From Hyphomonas chukchiensis (lineage in GTDB: Bacteria > Pseudomonadota > Alphaproteobacteria > Caulobacterales > Hyphomonadaceae), in NCBI RefSeq assembly GCF_000682695.1, contig NZ_AWFG01000001.1:62001-126000 (forward strand): 64,000 nt of DNA, written 5' to 3'. The position numbers were made by a program, and so were the translations under genes. Within the stretch, counting starts at the first letter, position 1. Every line of letters starts with the position of its first letter. The notes below the pieces were generated by a model, which saw only the letters and a program-made list of their open reading frames with translations, ran no database searches and was not told where the DNA came from. Below are positions 9,015 to 19,800 of this stretch, piece after piece.

Positions 9015-11249
9015 TTAGGCGGCGGCTTTGGCTTTCTCGCCGCCGGGAGGGAAGCGGTCGTAGAAGCCTTCGCCCTTGGCGGCCATGTCGCGCAGGAGGT
9101 CGTTTGGACGGAAGCGTTCGCCATATTTGTCGGCAAGGCGGTCAGCCTCTTCGACGAATGGCTTGATGCCCCAGATCAGGTCCATGTAGCTGGCGCAGCC
9201 GCCCGTGTACGGCGCAAAGCCCCAGGCCAAGATTGAACCAATGTCGGCATCGCGTGCGTCGGTGATGACGCCTTCTTCGAAGCAGCGGGCGACTTCAATG
9301 GCCTGACGCACGAGGAAGCGATGGGTCAGCTCTTTCTTCAGCGCAGGCGGGCACTCGTCCACCTTGACCTCGATCATCTTGTTGATGTCGGGCCAGAGGC
9401 GTTCCGGCTTGCCCTTCTCGTTATAGTCGTAGAAGCCCTTGCCGGCCTTGCGGCCGACGCGGCCCTGGTCTTCGACCAGCCAGGCGAGGAACTGCGTGCG
9501 CTCGTCGCCCTGGACGTCAGCGCCCATGGCTTCCGCCGTGGCGCGCGTGACCTTGAGGGCCGTGTCGATGCCGACAGAGTCGGTCACCTCGAGGGCGCCC
9601 ATCGGCATGCCGCACTGACGGCCGACATTCTCGATGATCGCAGGCTTGATGCCTTCGGCCAGCATTTCCATGCCTTCGCGCGTGTATGTGCCGAAGCAGC
9701 GCGAAGTGTAGAAACCGCGGCTGTCATTGACGACGATTGGCGTCTTGCGGATGGCCAGAACGTAATCGATCGTCTTGGCGAGCGTCGCTTCGCTGGTTTC
9801 CTTGCCCGAGATGATTTCGACAAGACCCATACGCTCGACCGGCGAGAAGAAGTGGATGCCGATGAAGTTGGCAGGACGCTTGGATGCCTTGGCAAGGCCG
9901 GTGATCGGCAGCGTGGACGTGTTGGAGCCCATGACGGCTTCCTCGCCAAGCTGCTCTTCGGCCATCTTGGTGATCTTGGCTTTCAGCTCTTCGTTCTCGA
10001 ACACGGCTTCGACGACAAGGTCAGCGCCTTTCACATCGTCATAGGACGTAGTTGGCGTGATCAGCGCGAGCAGGGCATCGCCCTTCTCCTGCGTGAGCTT
10101 GCCGCGCGAGACATCCTTCTCGACGAGCTTGCGGGAATAGTCCTTGCCCTTCTCGGCATTCTCCATGGAGACATCGACCAGCACAGTCGGAATGCCAGCC
10201 TTGGCCTGGACATAGGCAATACCTGCGCCCATCAGGCCAGCGCCGATGACGGCGACCTTCTTGAGCTCGTATTTCGGATAGCCCGCCGGGCGGTTGCCAC
10301 CCTTGGAGAGGGCCTGTGTCGACAGGAAGAGCGAGCGAATCATGGCTTTCGCCTCGGGCCGCTGCTGCGTGTTGATGAAGTAGCGCGTCTCGATGCGCAG
10401 ACCGGCGTCGATCGGCACCATGATGCCTTCATAGACACAGGACAGGATGTTGAGCTGGGCCGGATAATTGCCATAGGTCTTGGCGTGGAGCATAGCGTTG
10501 GCCATGGTCATCACCTGACCGGCGCCGGGAGCGCGGTGCGGAACGCCGCCCGGAACCTTGAAGCCTTTTTCATCCCAAGGGGCTTTCGCTTTCGGATTGG
10601 CCTTCACCCAGGCCTTGGCCTTGGCGACGGTTTCCGACGATGGCGCGAGTTCATTGACAACGCCCATGGCGAGCGCCTTCTCGGCATCGAAGCTTTCGCC
10701 CTGGAGGATCAGCGGCAGGGCCGTCTGCACACCAACGAGGCGTGGCAGGCGCTGCGTGCCACCAGCGCCCGGCAGGAGACCGATCTTGGCTTCCGGCAGG
10801 CCGAACTGCAGCTTCGGATTGTCATTGGCCGCAACGCGGTAATGACCGGCCAGCGCCACTTCGAGACCGCCGCCAAGGGCGAGGCCGTTGAGCGCAACCG
10901 CGACAGGCTTGCCGCAGGTTTCGAGCTGGCGAAGCGTCTTGTTCAGCGAGAAGCCCGCATCGAACTGGGCCTTCTTGGTTTCGGCCTCGCTCTTGGGCTC
11001 GGACGATCCGCCGCTGCCGGCGCGGTCGCCCATTTCGCCGAGGTCGGCCCCGGCACAGAAGCCGCTGGCCTTGCCCGAGGAAATGACCAAGCCCTTGATC
11101 GCGTCATTGGTCGCGACTTCCTGCGTGAAGGCGATGATGTCGGCAACGGCCTTGCCGGTCAGCGTGTTCATGCTGCGGCCGGGCACGTCGAACACGGCAT
11201 GGGCAATGCCGTCCGCGTCGATGTCGAATGAGAATGTTTCGAGTTTCAT
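9015..11249 (-). CDS. Multifunctional enoyl-CoA hydratase / 3-hydroxyacyl-CoA dehydrogenase
   Basis: The alpha subunit-type enzyme of beta-oxidation: it hydrates trans-2-enoyl-CoA and oxidises the 3-hydroxyacyl-CoA with NAD+. The 744-residue protein starts with a crotonase domain (oxyanion-hole segment SGFCAGADLGEMG and ALNGLALGGGLEVALAGHYR, with the catalytic Glu in GLPEAKIGLLPGAGG). The NAD-binding domain begins near residue 330 with VAVIGAGLMGAGIAYVQ, and the C-terminal HADH domain contains GIHFFSPVERMGLVEII and FYTSRCFGTYTREG. ATG 11249 is chosen because a GGAAG lies just upstream and the longer frame adds a low-complexity leader. It sits 28 nt after the thiolase gene, its functional beta subunit. 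It is FadJ/FadB-like; which paralogue cannot be decided. Confidence 0.95.
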   Translation of the reverse strand: MKLETFSFDIDADGIAHAVFDVPGRSMNTLTGKAVADIIAFTQEVATNDAIKGLVISSGKASGFCAGADLGEMGDRAGSGGSSEPKSEAETKKAQFDAGFSLNKTLRQLETCGKPVAVALNGLALGGGLEVALAGHYRVAANDNPKLQFGLPEAKIGLLPGAGGTQRLPRLVGVQTALPLILQGESFDAEKALAMGVVNELAPSSETVAKAKAWVKANPKAKAPWDEKGFKVPGGVPHRAPGAGQVMTMANAMLHAKTYGNYPAQLNILSCVYEGIMVPIDAGLRIETRYFINTQQRPEAKAMIRSLFLSTQALSKGGNRPAGYPKYELKKVAVIGAGLMGAGIAYVQAKAGIPTVLVDVSMENAEKGKDYSRKLVEKDVSRGKLTQEKGDALLALITPTTSYDDVKGADLVVEAVFENEELKAKITKMAEEQLGEEAVMGSNTSTLPITGLAKASKRPANFIGIHFFSPVERMGLVEIISGKETSEATLAKTIDYVLAIRKTPIVVNDSRGFYTSRCFGTYTREGMEMLAEGIKPAIIENVGRQCGMPMGALEVTDSVGIDTALKVTRATAEAMGADVQGDERTQFLAWLVEDQGRVGRKAGKGFYDYNEKGKPERLWPDINKMIEVKVDECPPALKKELTHRFLVRQAIEVARCFEEGVITDARDADIGSILAWGFAPYTGGCASYMDLIWGIKPFVEEADRLADKYGERFRPNDLLRDMAAKGEGFYDRFPPGGEKAKAAA

Positions 11250-11277
11250 GTCTGTCTTCCAGTAATTCGGGTAAGGA

Positions 11278-12483
<1,206 letters not shown>

Positions 12484-12510
12484 GGGAGAGGCTCCTTGTA
12501 AAACGTGGGA

Positions 12511-12939
12511 TCATGGGGCCGGTGAATTCACCGGGTTAAGCGTGAGGCTCGCGGCGCAGCGGGCTGCTTCCTTGCCGCGGGAATCGAAAAGTTCGGCCTC
12601 GGCGAAAACCATCGCGCGGCCGATATTGCGCAGGCGTGCGACCACTTCGATGACGCCGACACGCACGGGTCGCAGGAAATGCGTGTGGAGATCGACGGTA
12701 GACGGCAGGGCGCGCTTGCCCGCCTTCATGCCGGTCAACATGCCAATCGTATCATCCATCATGGCGACGAGATACCCGCCCTGGATCACACCTGCGGGAT
12801 TGGTGAATTCCTGCCGGCCTTCAAAGCGCACACGCGTCTCCCACTTCTTCATGTCGAGCGACAGGAGCTTGAAGCCGAGAGACGTCGAGGACGGGCTCGG
12901 CTGCGGGAAGACTTCCGTGATGCGTTTGCTATCGGGCAT
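12511..12939 (-). CDS. PaaI-like hotdog-fold acyl-CoA thioesterase
   Basis: A 142-residue hotdog-fold protein, the usual length for the PaaI group, which hydrolyses acyl- or phenylacetyl-type CoA esters. The central helix motif NPAGVIQGGYLVAMMDDTIG carries the catalytic acidic residue (D in MDD), and STVDLHTHFLRPVRVG is the typical following strand. It lies 6 nt after the acyl-CoA dehydrogenase gene and 27 nt before the thiolase gene, so it is part of the fad operon and probably releases CoA from dead-end acyl intermediates. The substrate is not predictable. Confidence 0.85.
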   Translation of the reverse strand: MPDSKRITEVFPQPSPSSTSLGFKLLSLDMKKWETRVRFEGRQEFTNPAGVIQGGYLVAMMDDTIGMLTGMKAGKRALPSTVDLHTHFLRPVRVGVIEVVARLRNIGRAMVFAEAELFDSRGKEAARCAASLTLNPVNSPAP

Positions 12940-12945
12940 ATGTGG

Positions 12946-14112
12946 CTAGAGCGTCCTCGCGATGAGCATTTTCATGACTTCGTTGGCGCCGCCATAGATG
13001 CGCTGGACGCGGGCGTCGGCATACATCTGGGCGATCGGATATTCGTCCATATAGCCGAAGCCGCCATGCAGCTGGAGGCACTCGTCGATGATCTTGCACT
13101 GGAGATCGGAGATCCAGTATTTCGACATGGAGGCTGTTGCGGCATCAAGTTCGCCCTTCAGCAGCAATTCTGTACAATGATCTGCAAACACTTTTGCGAC
13201 AGTCGCTTCGGTCTTGGCTTCGGCGAGCTTGAACTGCGTATTCTGGAAATCGAAGATCGTCTTGCCGAACGCCTTGCGCCCTTTGACATATTCGACGGTC
13301 TCGTGGATCGCGCGCTCGATCATGCCGATGCCCTGAAGGCCGATGATGTGGCGCTCCTGCGGCAGTTTCTGCATGAGCTGGATGAAGCCCTTGCCCTCTT
13401 CCTCGCTGAGCAGGGCAGACGCCGGCACGCGCACATCATTGAAGAACAGCTCGGACGTGTCAGCTGCATGCTGGCCGACTTTCTCAAGGTTGCGGCCGCG
13501 CTCGAAGCCTTCAAGGCCATCGGTCTCGACGCAGAGGATCGAAATGCCCTTGGCGCCCTGTGTCGGGTCGGTCTTGCAGCAGACCAGGATCAGGTTGGCC
13601 GTCTGGCCATTCGAGATGAAGGTCTTCGAGCCATTGATGATATAGCTGTCGCCGTCTTTCTTCGCCGTGGTCTTCATGCCCTGAAGGTCAGAGCCTGCGC
13701 CCGGCTCGGTCATCGCGATGGCGGTGACGAGTTCGCCGGTGCAGATTTTCGGCAGCCAGCGCTGCTTCTGGTCTTCGGTGCCATAGGCGGTGATGTAAGG
13801 CGCGATGATCGCGTTGTGGAGCGTGATGCCGAAGCCGTCGACGCCCTTCCATTGCTGCTGTTCAATGATGATGGCCTCGTGGCGGAAATCACCGCCCGCG
13901 CCGCCGTATTCTTCCGGCACAGACGCGCCGAGCAGACCCATTTCGCCCGCCTTGGTCCATATCTCGCGCGGCACGATACCGGCCTTGCGCCATGCCGGCA
14001 CGTGCGGCGCACATTCCTTTTCGAAGAATTGCGCGACGGCATCGGAGAAAATGTCCATTTCCTCGTCATTGCGCCAATTCGACTTCGGCACATTCAATGG
14101 ACTCTCGCGCAT
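12946..14112 (-). CDS. Acyl-CoA dehydrogenase
   Basis: A 388-residue FAD enzyme that introduces the trans-2 double bond in acyl-CoA, the first step of beta-oxidation. Family signatures are seen: AMTEPGAGSDLQGMKT (signature 1), ISNGQTANLILVCCKT in the FAD-binding core, the C-terminal QLHGGFGYMDEYPIAQMY (signature 2) and RIYGGANEVMKMLIAR at the end. The ATG at 14112 has AGGGAAG about 8 nt upstream; the GTG one codon earlier is less likely. It is the first gene of the four-gene operon and its start is about 40 nt from a perfect TTACGT-TC-ACGTAA palindrome. Chain-length preference is unknown. Confidence 0.95.
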   Translation of the reverse strand: MRESPLNVPKSNWRNDEEMDIFSDAVAQFFEKECAPHVPAWRKAGIVPREIWTKAGEMGLLGASVPEEYGGAGGDFRHEAIIIEQQQWKGVDGFGITLHNAIIAPYITAYGTEDQKQRWLPKICTGELVTAIAMTEPGAGSDLQGMKTTAKKDGDSYIINGSKTFISNGQTANLILVCCKTDPTQGAKGISILCVETDGLEGFERGRNLEKVGQHAADTSELFFNDVRVPASALLSEEEGKGFIQLMQKLPQERHIIGLQGIGMIERAIHETVEYVKGRKAFGKTIFDFQNTQFKLAEAKTEATVAKVFADHCTELLLKGELDAATASMSKYWISDLQCKIIDECLQLHGGFGYMDEYPIAQMYADARVQRIYGGANEVMKMLIARTL

Positions 14113-14152
14113 CACTTATTCTTCCCTTTGATTTTGGTGCGGCAGTTGCCGC

Positions 14153-14166
14153 TTACGTTCACGTAA
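14153..14166. promoter_or_regulatory. Palindromic operator candidate of the fad operon
   Basis: A perfect inverted repeat TTACGT-TC-ACGTAA sits 40-54 nt upstream of the first operon gene. It resembles, as I recall, sites of LiuR-type MerR regulators of acyl-CoA catabolism (ACGTAAACGT-rich). The MerR gene at 16134-16613 is the obvious candidate regulator. Binding is inference. Confidence 0.6.
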
Positions 14167-14180
14167 ACATGTAAGAAGCA

Positions 14181-14241
14181 GACCACCGCTTGCACAGTGG
14201 TCACGCTGCGTCAGGGACGTGCACATTGCTGCGCACGTCCC
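14181..14241 (-). terminator. Tandem hairpins after the second acyl-CoA dehydrogenase gene
   Basis: Two hairpins follow the stop of the 14249-16033 gene: GGGACGTGC (14214-14222) with GCACGTCCC (14233-14241), and GACCAC (14181-14186) with GTGGTC (14197-14202). Neither is followed by a U-tract on the minus strand, so this may be an RNA-stability or factor-dependent end rather than an intrinsic terminator. Confidence 0.4.
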
Positions 14242-14248
14242 GTCAGAA

Positions 14249-16033
14249 TCAGAACTGGTCGGCCGACAGGGCCATCATCGACTTGGCGCCGGTCTTGACC
14301 TTGGCGAGATGCGCGGCGGCATCGGGCAGCATGCGGTCGAGGAAGTATTGGCCCGTCATCAGCTTCTCGGCATAGAACGGATCGCCTTCGGCCTTCTTCT
14401 CAAGCGCGACCTTGGCCATGCGGGCCCACATGTAAGCCAGCGCCGTGAGGCCGAAGAGGTGCAGATAGTCATGGCTGGACGCGCCGGCATTGTTGAAGTC
14501 CGACATGCCGTTCTGCATCAGCCAGTTCGTGCCTTCCTGCAGCTGGGCGCGCACGGTGGAGAGGCCCTCGATGAAGGGTTTCAGTTCGGCATCGTCGCCC
14601 GCCGTGCCGATGAAATCGTCAAGCTCGGCAAAGAAGCTGAACACGGCCCGACCGCCATTGCTGGCAAGCTTGCGGCCGACCAGGTCGAGCGCCTGAATGC
14701 CGTTGGTGCCTTCATAGATCATGGTAATGCGGCAATCGCGGACATATTGCTCAAGGCCCCACTCGCGGGTGAAGCCCGAACCGCCATGCACCTGCAGGCC
14801 GACATTGGCGCTCTCGAACCCTTTGTGGGTCAGGTAGGCTTTCACGACCGGCGTCAGCAGGGCCATATAGTCCCCTGCCCTCTCGCGGACTTTTTCGTCA
14901 TTTGACTTGTGCTGCAGGTCGCCCTGGAAAGCAGTCCAGTAGGCGAAGGCACGGGCGCCCTCGATAAAGGCTTTCTGGTCGAGCAGCATGCGGCGCACGT
15001 CGGGGTGGACGATGATCGGGTCAGCCACTTTTTCCGGCGCCTTGGCACCATTGAGCGAGCGGCCCTGAACGCGGTCCTTCGCGAAATCGACGGCATTCTG
15101 GTAGGCAATCTCGGCTTGCGAGAGGCCTTGCAGGCCGACACCGAGGCGCGCTTCGTTCATCATGACGAACATGGTGCGCATGCCCTTGTGTTCCTCGCCG
15201 ACGAGCCAGCCGGTCGCGCCGTCATAGTTCATGACGCAGGTCGCGTTGCCGTGGATGCCCATCTTCTCTTCAAGGCCACCGCAGGAACAGGCATTGCGCT
15301 CGCCCAGCGAGCCGTCTTCCTTGACGATATATTTGGGCACCACGAAGAGCGAGATGCCCTTGATGCCTTCCGGAGCGCCCTCGATCCGGGCAAGCACAAG
15401 GTGAATGATGTTTTCGGTGAGGTCCTGCTCGCCGCCGGAAATCCAGATCTTCTGGCCGGTAATCTTGTAGCTGCCATCGGCCTGCGGCACGGCCTTTGTC
15501 TTGATCAGGCCGAGATCTGTGCCGCACTGCGGCTCGGTCAGGTTCATCGTGCCGGCCCATTCGGCAGAGGCCATTTTCGGCCCGTACTTCTGCTTCTGCT
15601 CTTCCGAACCGCCCGCCATCAGCGCCTCATAGGCGCCGCCGGTGAGGCCCGGATACATGCCGAAAGCCATGTTGGCCGAGGAAATCATCTCGCCCCAGGC
15701 CAGACCGACGACCTGCGGCAGGCCCTGACCACCCATGGCGGTGTCCTTGGTCAGCAGCGGCCAGCCATTCTCGACCAGCATCTTGAACGCTTCGGGAAAG
15801 CCGTCCGGCGTCTTGACGCTGGCGTCGTCATTGCGCTTGCAGCCCTGCACGTCGCCGACATGGTTCAGCGGGAACAGCACTTCCTTCGCAAACTTGCCGC
15901 CCTCTTCCAGGATCGCATCGATCAGGTCGGGTGTCGCGTCCTCGAAGCCGGGCAGATTGGAATAGTTCTGGAGCTGGAGCACTTCATGAAGAATGAATTG
16001 CATGTCGCGGACAGGGGCGTCGTAACGGGGCAT
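14249..16033 (-). CDS. Acyl-CoA dehydrogenase, long form with extra C-terminal domain
   Basis: A 594-residue acyl-CoA dehydrogenase, about 200 residues longer than the classic type. The FAD core carries MNLTEPQCGTDLGLIKTKA and ITGQKIWISGGEQDLTEN; the C-terminal signature region reads LQVHGGSGFTREWGLEQYVR and MIYEGTNGIQALDLVGR. An added helical C-terminal domain follows, as in FadE5-like and related long-chain enzymes. AAGGAAG lies just before ATG 16033. It is separated from the upstream merR gene by a hairpin with a U-tract, so it probably has its own promoter or is read through conditionally. Preference for long-chain substrates is an inference from family membership. Confidence 0.92.
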   Translation of the reverse strand: MPRYDAPVRDMQFILHEVLQLQNYSNLPGFEDATPDLIDAILEEGGKFAKEVLFPLNHVGDVQGCKRNDDASVKTPDGFPEAFKMLVENGWPLLTKDTAMGGQGLPQVVGLAWGEMISSANMAFGMYPGLTGGAYEALMAGGSEEQKQKYGPKMASAEWAGTMNLTEPQCGTDLGLIKTKAVPQADGSYKITGQKIWISGGEQDLTENIIHLVLARIEGAPEGIKGISLFVVPKYIVKEDGSLGERNACSCGGLEEKMGIHGNATCVMNYDGATGWLVGEEHKGMRTMFVMMNEARLGVGLQGLSQAEIAYQNAVDFAKDRVQGRSLNGAKAPEKVADPIIVHPDVRRMLLDQKAFIEGARAFAYWTAFQGDLQHKSNDEKVRERAGDYMALLTPVVKAYLTHKGFESANVGLQVHGGSGFTREWGLEQYVRDCRITMIYEGTNGIQALDLVGRKLASNGGRAVFSFFAELDDFIGTAGDDAELKPFIEGLSTVRAQLQEGTNWLMQNGMSDFNNAGASSHDYLHLFGLTALAYMWARMAKVALEKKAEGDPFYAEKLMTGQYFLDRMLPDAAAHLAKVKTGAKSMMALSADQF

Positions 16034-16050
16034 GTAGGCTTCCTTGTAAA

Positions 16051-16111
16051 CAAAAATGGCAACTGGCGATCAGTCTAGAGCAATCGTCTAGAAAGGTCGT
16101 TCCAGTTGCCA
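16051..16111 (-). terminator. merR terminator or attenuator with large loop
   Basis: On the minus strand TGGCAACTGG (16111-16102) pairs perfectly with CCAGTTGCCA (16066-16057) over a 35-nt loop, followed directly by TTTTTG. The loop itself holds two TCTAGA copies. It lies between the merR stop and the start of the long acyl-CoA dehydrogenase gene. Confidence 0.6.
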
Positions 16112-16133
16112 GAACCTCGGATTAGGAGGTGGA

Positions 16134-16613
16134 TCAGACTTCGTCGAGCTGGCGACGGGCGACCGCTTCATAGGCCGCGACCTGACGCTTGCCTTCTTCG
16201 TTTGGACCGACCTTCTGGATCAGGTCCTCAAGCCAGAGGATGCCCTTGCGCAGTTCGGTCAACGCCGTGTCGATGTCTTCACGCTGGACTTCCAGCTCTT
16301 TGACCTGCTTCCGGAACTTGTCGAGCATCATGTACTTCTGAGCCCGTTCGCCGTCGTCCAGCACGTAAAGATCGAGGATTTCACGAATATCCGCCAGTGG
16401 CAGGCCGAGACGCTTGAGGCGCACGATAATCGTGAGGCGAGCACGGTCCCGGTTCGAATAGACACGGGTCATGCCATCGCGCGCCGGGTGCAACATGTCC
16501 TTGTCTTCATAGAAGCGAAGGGCACGTGGCGTCACACCATATTCCCGGGCAAGCTCGGAAATCGTGAAGGTGCGGCTGTCGGCGGCGGAAATATGTGATG
16601 TCTTGTGATGCAT
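16134..16613 (-). CDS. MerR-family transcriptional regulator
   Basis: A 159-residue regulator with an N-terminal MerR winged-helix domain (FTISELAREYGVTPRALRFYE, with YSNRDRARLTIIVRLKRLG) and a helical dimerisation domain (MLDKFRKQVKELEVQ). No metal-binding cysteines are present, so it is not a metal sensor. The next genes on the same strand encode fatty-acid oxidation enzymes, and LiuR-type MerR proteins control such genes in proteobacteria, so it is probably an acyl-CoA-responsive regulator. Repeats of TTACGCGAACGT just upstream suggest autoregulation. Neither the effector nor the regulon can be proved from sequence. Confidence 0.88.
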   Translation of the reverse strand: MHHKTSHISAADSRTFTISELAREYGVTPRALRFYEDKDMLHPARDGMTRVYSNRDRARLTIIVRLKRLGLPLADIREILDLYVLDDGERAQKYMMLDKFRKQVKELEVQREDIDTALTELRKGILWLEDLIQKVGPNEEGKRQVAAYEAVARRQLDEV

Positions 16614-16634
16614 TTGATCAGCTTAGACCACGGG

Positions 16635-16669
16635 TTACGCGAACGTCAACGTCAACTTTACGCGAACGT
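16635..16669. promoter_or_regulatory. Direct repeats upstream of merR
   Basis: TTACGCGAACGT occurs at 16635-16646 and again at 16658-16669, start-to-start 23 bp, with AACGTCAACGTCAA bridging them. They are 22-56 nt upstream of the merR start and share the ACGT core of the palindrome at 14153-14166. Likely the regulator's own binding sites. Confidence 0.5.
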
Positions 16670-16738
16670 ACGGGGAAACTTGCCCCTTGGTAAACGGAAA
16701 ACGCCATCGGTTACCAAATTGCACGTAAATATTTACCT

Positions 16739-16808
16739 TTAACCTCGCTTTAAGACCAAGCCTGTCATCACAGTAAACGAGTGTGAACGAATCGGCCCTT
16801 AACGTTAA
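16739..16808 (+). promoter_or_regulatory. CtrA-type box, GANTC site and TTAACGTTAA before the podJ-like gene
   Basis: An exact TTAA-N7-TTAA lies at 16739-16753, a CcrM-type GAATC site at 16789-16793, and TTAACGTTAA at 16799-16808, all within 100 nt of the ATG at 16838. In Caulobacter podJ is under cell-cycle control, so these sites fit; occupancy is inferred. Confidence 0.6.
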
Positions 16809-16837
16809 TAACCGGGCCGGCTGAGGGAGTATCGGGG

Positions 16838-19800
16838 ATGAACCAGACAGGCCCCTGGAGTGTCAAAGGCATTGACCAGCGCGCGCGCGATGCGGCGCGC
16901 GAAGCCGCCAGTGCGGAAGGCCTCACCCTTGGTGAATACCTCAACCGCCTCCTGATGTCCGATGATTACGCCCTGCCGAACGAGATCTCGTCACTGTATC
17001 GTCCGCAAAGCCGCAACCATTCCGAGATGGCGCCCCCGCCGCAGGCTTCGACCGCCTCGTCGACGCTGGACCGCCTGACCCGCCGGATCGAAGCCGCCGA
17101 AGCGCGCTCGACCCTCGCGATTACGGGAATGGACCACACTGTGCTCGGCCTCGTCGCCAAGCTGGAACAGGCCGAAGGCAACAGCAACGCAGTTGTCGGC
17201 CATGTCGAAAACCTGATTGAGGAGCTGCGCGGCACGCATGAAGCGCTGCAGGCCAAGGTCCGCCGGCTGGAAGAGGATGACTCAGCCCAGCACAATCTCG
17301 ACGCCCTGAAATCGCTGGAAGACGCGCTCGGCAAGCTCGCCACGCATGTCTATGAAGAAAGCGAAATGACGCAGAACGACACGCAGGCCATCAAGGGCCG
17401 TGTCGAATCCGGCTTCGCCGAGCTGACCGACCGTGTCGAAGGTATGGAGACGAAAGTCCAGTCGACCCTCTCCGAAGCGGCGGCCCGTGTCGAGAAGGCC
17501 GTTCAGGACGCCGAGAAGCAGTCCAAGGGCGCCGCCAGGGAAGTGGCCGAGCGCCTGTCAGCCGTAGAGGCCGATGTCTCCGGCGCGCTGGAATCCATGG
17601 AAGGCACACTGCTGCGCATCCAGGACCGGCTCAACCGGGCCGAAACGACCACCGATGCCGCCCTGAAAAGCCTGGAATCCACATTCACAAGCCTCGACAG
17701 CCGTATCGAGGCCGTCGCCCAGGCTTCCGACCCCGAACTGGCTGACCGCCTGCGCGCCGAATTCGAGGCCAAGTTCGAAGACCTGACGAAGTCGGTCCGT
17801 GAAACGGTCGACCAGGCCCGTCTGGAACTCGCCGACGAGATCTCCCGTGCCGCCGAGGGTTATGACGGCACGGCCGTAACCACGATCAAATCCGAGCTGA
17901 CCGATGTGCAGAAGCGCCTCGCCGCCACGGAAGAGCGCCAGACGCGCGCGATGGAAACCGTGTCGAGCCAGGTCAACCGCATCTCGTCCAGCTTTGACGA
18001 GCGTATCCGCGAAGTTGAAGCCCGCGACGATACGGCCGCCACCGAAGCCATGCGGGCCCAGTTCGAACGCCTCGGCGAAACGGTCAGCGCCCGGATCGAC
18101 ACGCTGGCAGAGCGCGTCGACCAGCGTGTGACCGAAAGCGAAACCCGGAGCGCCGATGCGATCGAGCAGATCGGCGAACAGGTCGCGACCGTTGCGTCGC
18201 GCCTGCAGAAACGCCAGGACGACGCGGTCAAGGCCATTGCGACGCATATGGAAGAGAACCGCAAGCGCACCGATGCGCGCCTGTCGGATGCCCTCTCCAA
18301 CGTGTCCGACCGGCTCGAACAGATCCAGAGCCAGTCGACCTCCGCCCTGTCGCCTGTGCAGCGCGCGATTGCCTCGCTGGCAACGCGGCTTGAAAGCCTC
18401 GAGGAATTCACCTCGCCGCCCTATGCCGATCCCGGCGGCGCCGACGCGCTGCCCGATGCCCCTGATTTCGCTGCGCCGCCTGCCGCTGCGCATATACCAC
18501 CGCAAGCCCGGGCGGCGGCGGCCTTCATGCCTGGCCTGCCGGATGCGGAGGATGAAGACGACGAGGATTTCTTCGCCGCCGCAGATGATCCGCTGGCAGC
18601 GGACACGCAGGACGCCTTCACCGATCCGACCGACACATATGCCGATGACGATGATGACGACGAGTTCTTCGAAGCCGGCATCCAGGGCTGGAATGCCGCG
18701 CTGGAAACCGCCCGCAAGCCGGACGCGCCCGGCATGGAGCCGCCGGTTGACGACGTGCCCCTGTCAAAGGCCGCGATTGGCCCTGAAGCCTATTTCGATC
18801 CGCTGTCCGAGCTGGACGGTATTGATGGCGTGCATGATAGCCACACGGAAGCCCGCGCCTCCGACATCTTCGATACCGATGATGACGAAGACGACGATTT
18901 CCTCGAAGCCCTGATGACAACCGCCCTGCCCGAACCTGAACAGGACAAGGCTTTGGCGGACGAACTGGCGCCTATCGCCATTCGCGAAGACGACACCAGC
19001 GACTATATCGCCCGCGCCCGGCGCGCCGCGATCAGTGCAGCCGGCAATCCGGCAACCGCAGCCCATCGCCGCGACCGCCGCAGCACGGACACGCCCGCCT
19101 ACCGGACGCAGGGCAGCGCCAGCAAACTGCCGCTTTATGCGGCGGCATCGGCTGTCGTGATCACGGGCGCCGCCGTTGGTGGCTATCTTTATATTCGCGG
19201 CAAGCAGGCGGCCCCGGCCGTGGTGGCATCCGTCGACACCTATGTTGATCCGGGTGCGCCGGAAATCGTGGAAGCGCCTGTTTCGGCGGTCGAGGCCGCG
19301 AGCGAAGCGGCTGCGCTGGCCGAGGCGCCGACCGAGGATGCGATGCTGCCGGAGCCCCTCCCGGCGGGTGCAGCGGATGCTGACCTGTTCGATGCCGAGG
19401 AGGCCGCTGCTGAACTCGCCCCTGCCGCAAGCGCACCCGTCGAGGCCAAGGCTGCCCCTGCTCCTGCACCCAAGCCCGCCGCCAAGGTGATCGCCGCGAC
19501 GGCCAGCTTCCCGGCCATTTCGCCTTTCGTCTCGGTCGAGAGCGCAGCGGCCGCTGGCAACCATATCGCCCAGTACCAGCTGGCGCAGGACCGGATTGCC
19601 GCTGGCGACTATGCCGCTGGCGCGTCGATGATGCGCAAGTCGGCCACCAAAGGGCTTCCGATTGCCCAGTATGGCCTCGCCAAACTGCACGAAAAGGGCA
19701 TGGGCGTGCCGAAGGACCTGTTCCTCGCCCGCGACTGGACCCAGAAGGCCGCCGAGGGCGGCAATGTGAAAGCCATGCACGACCTCGCCGTCTACATGGC

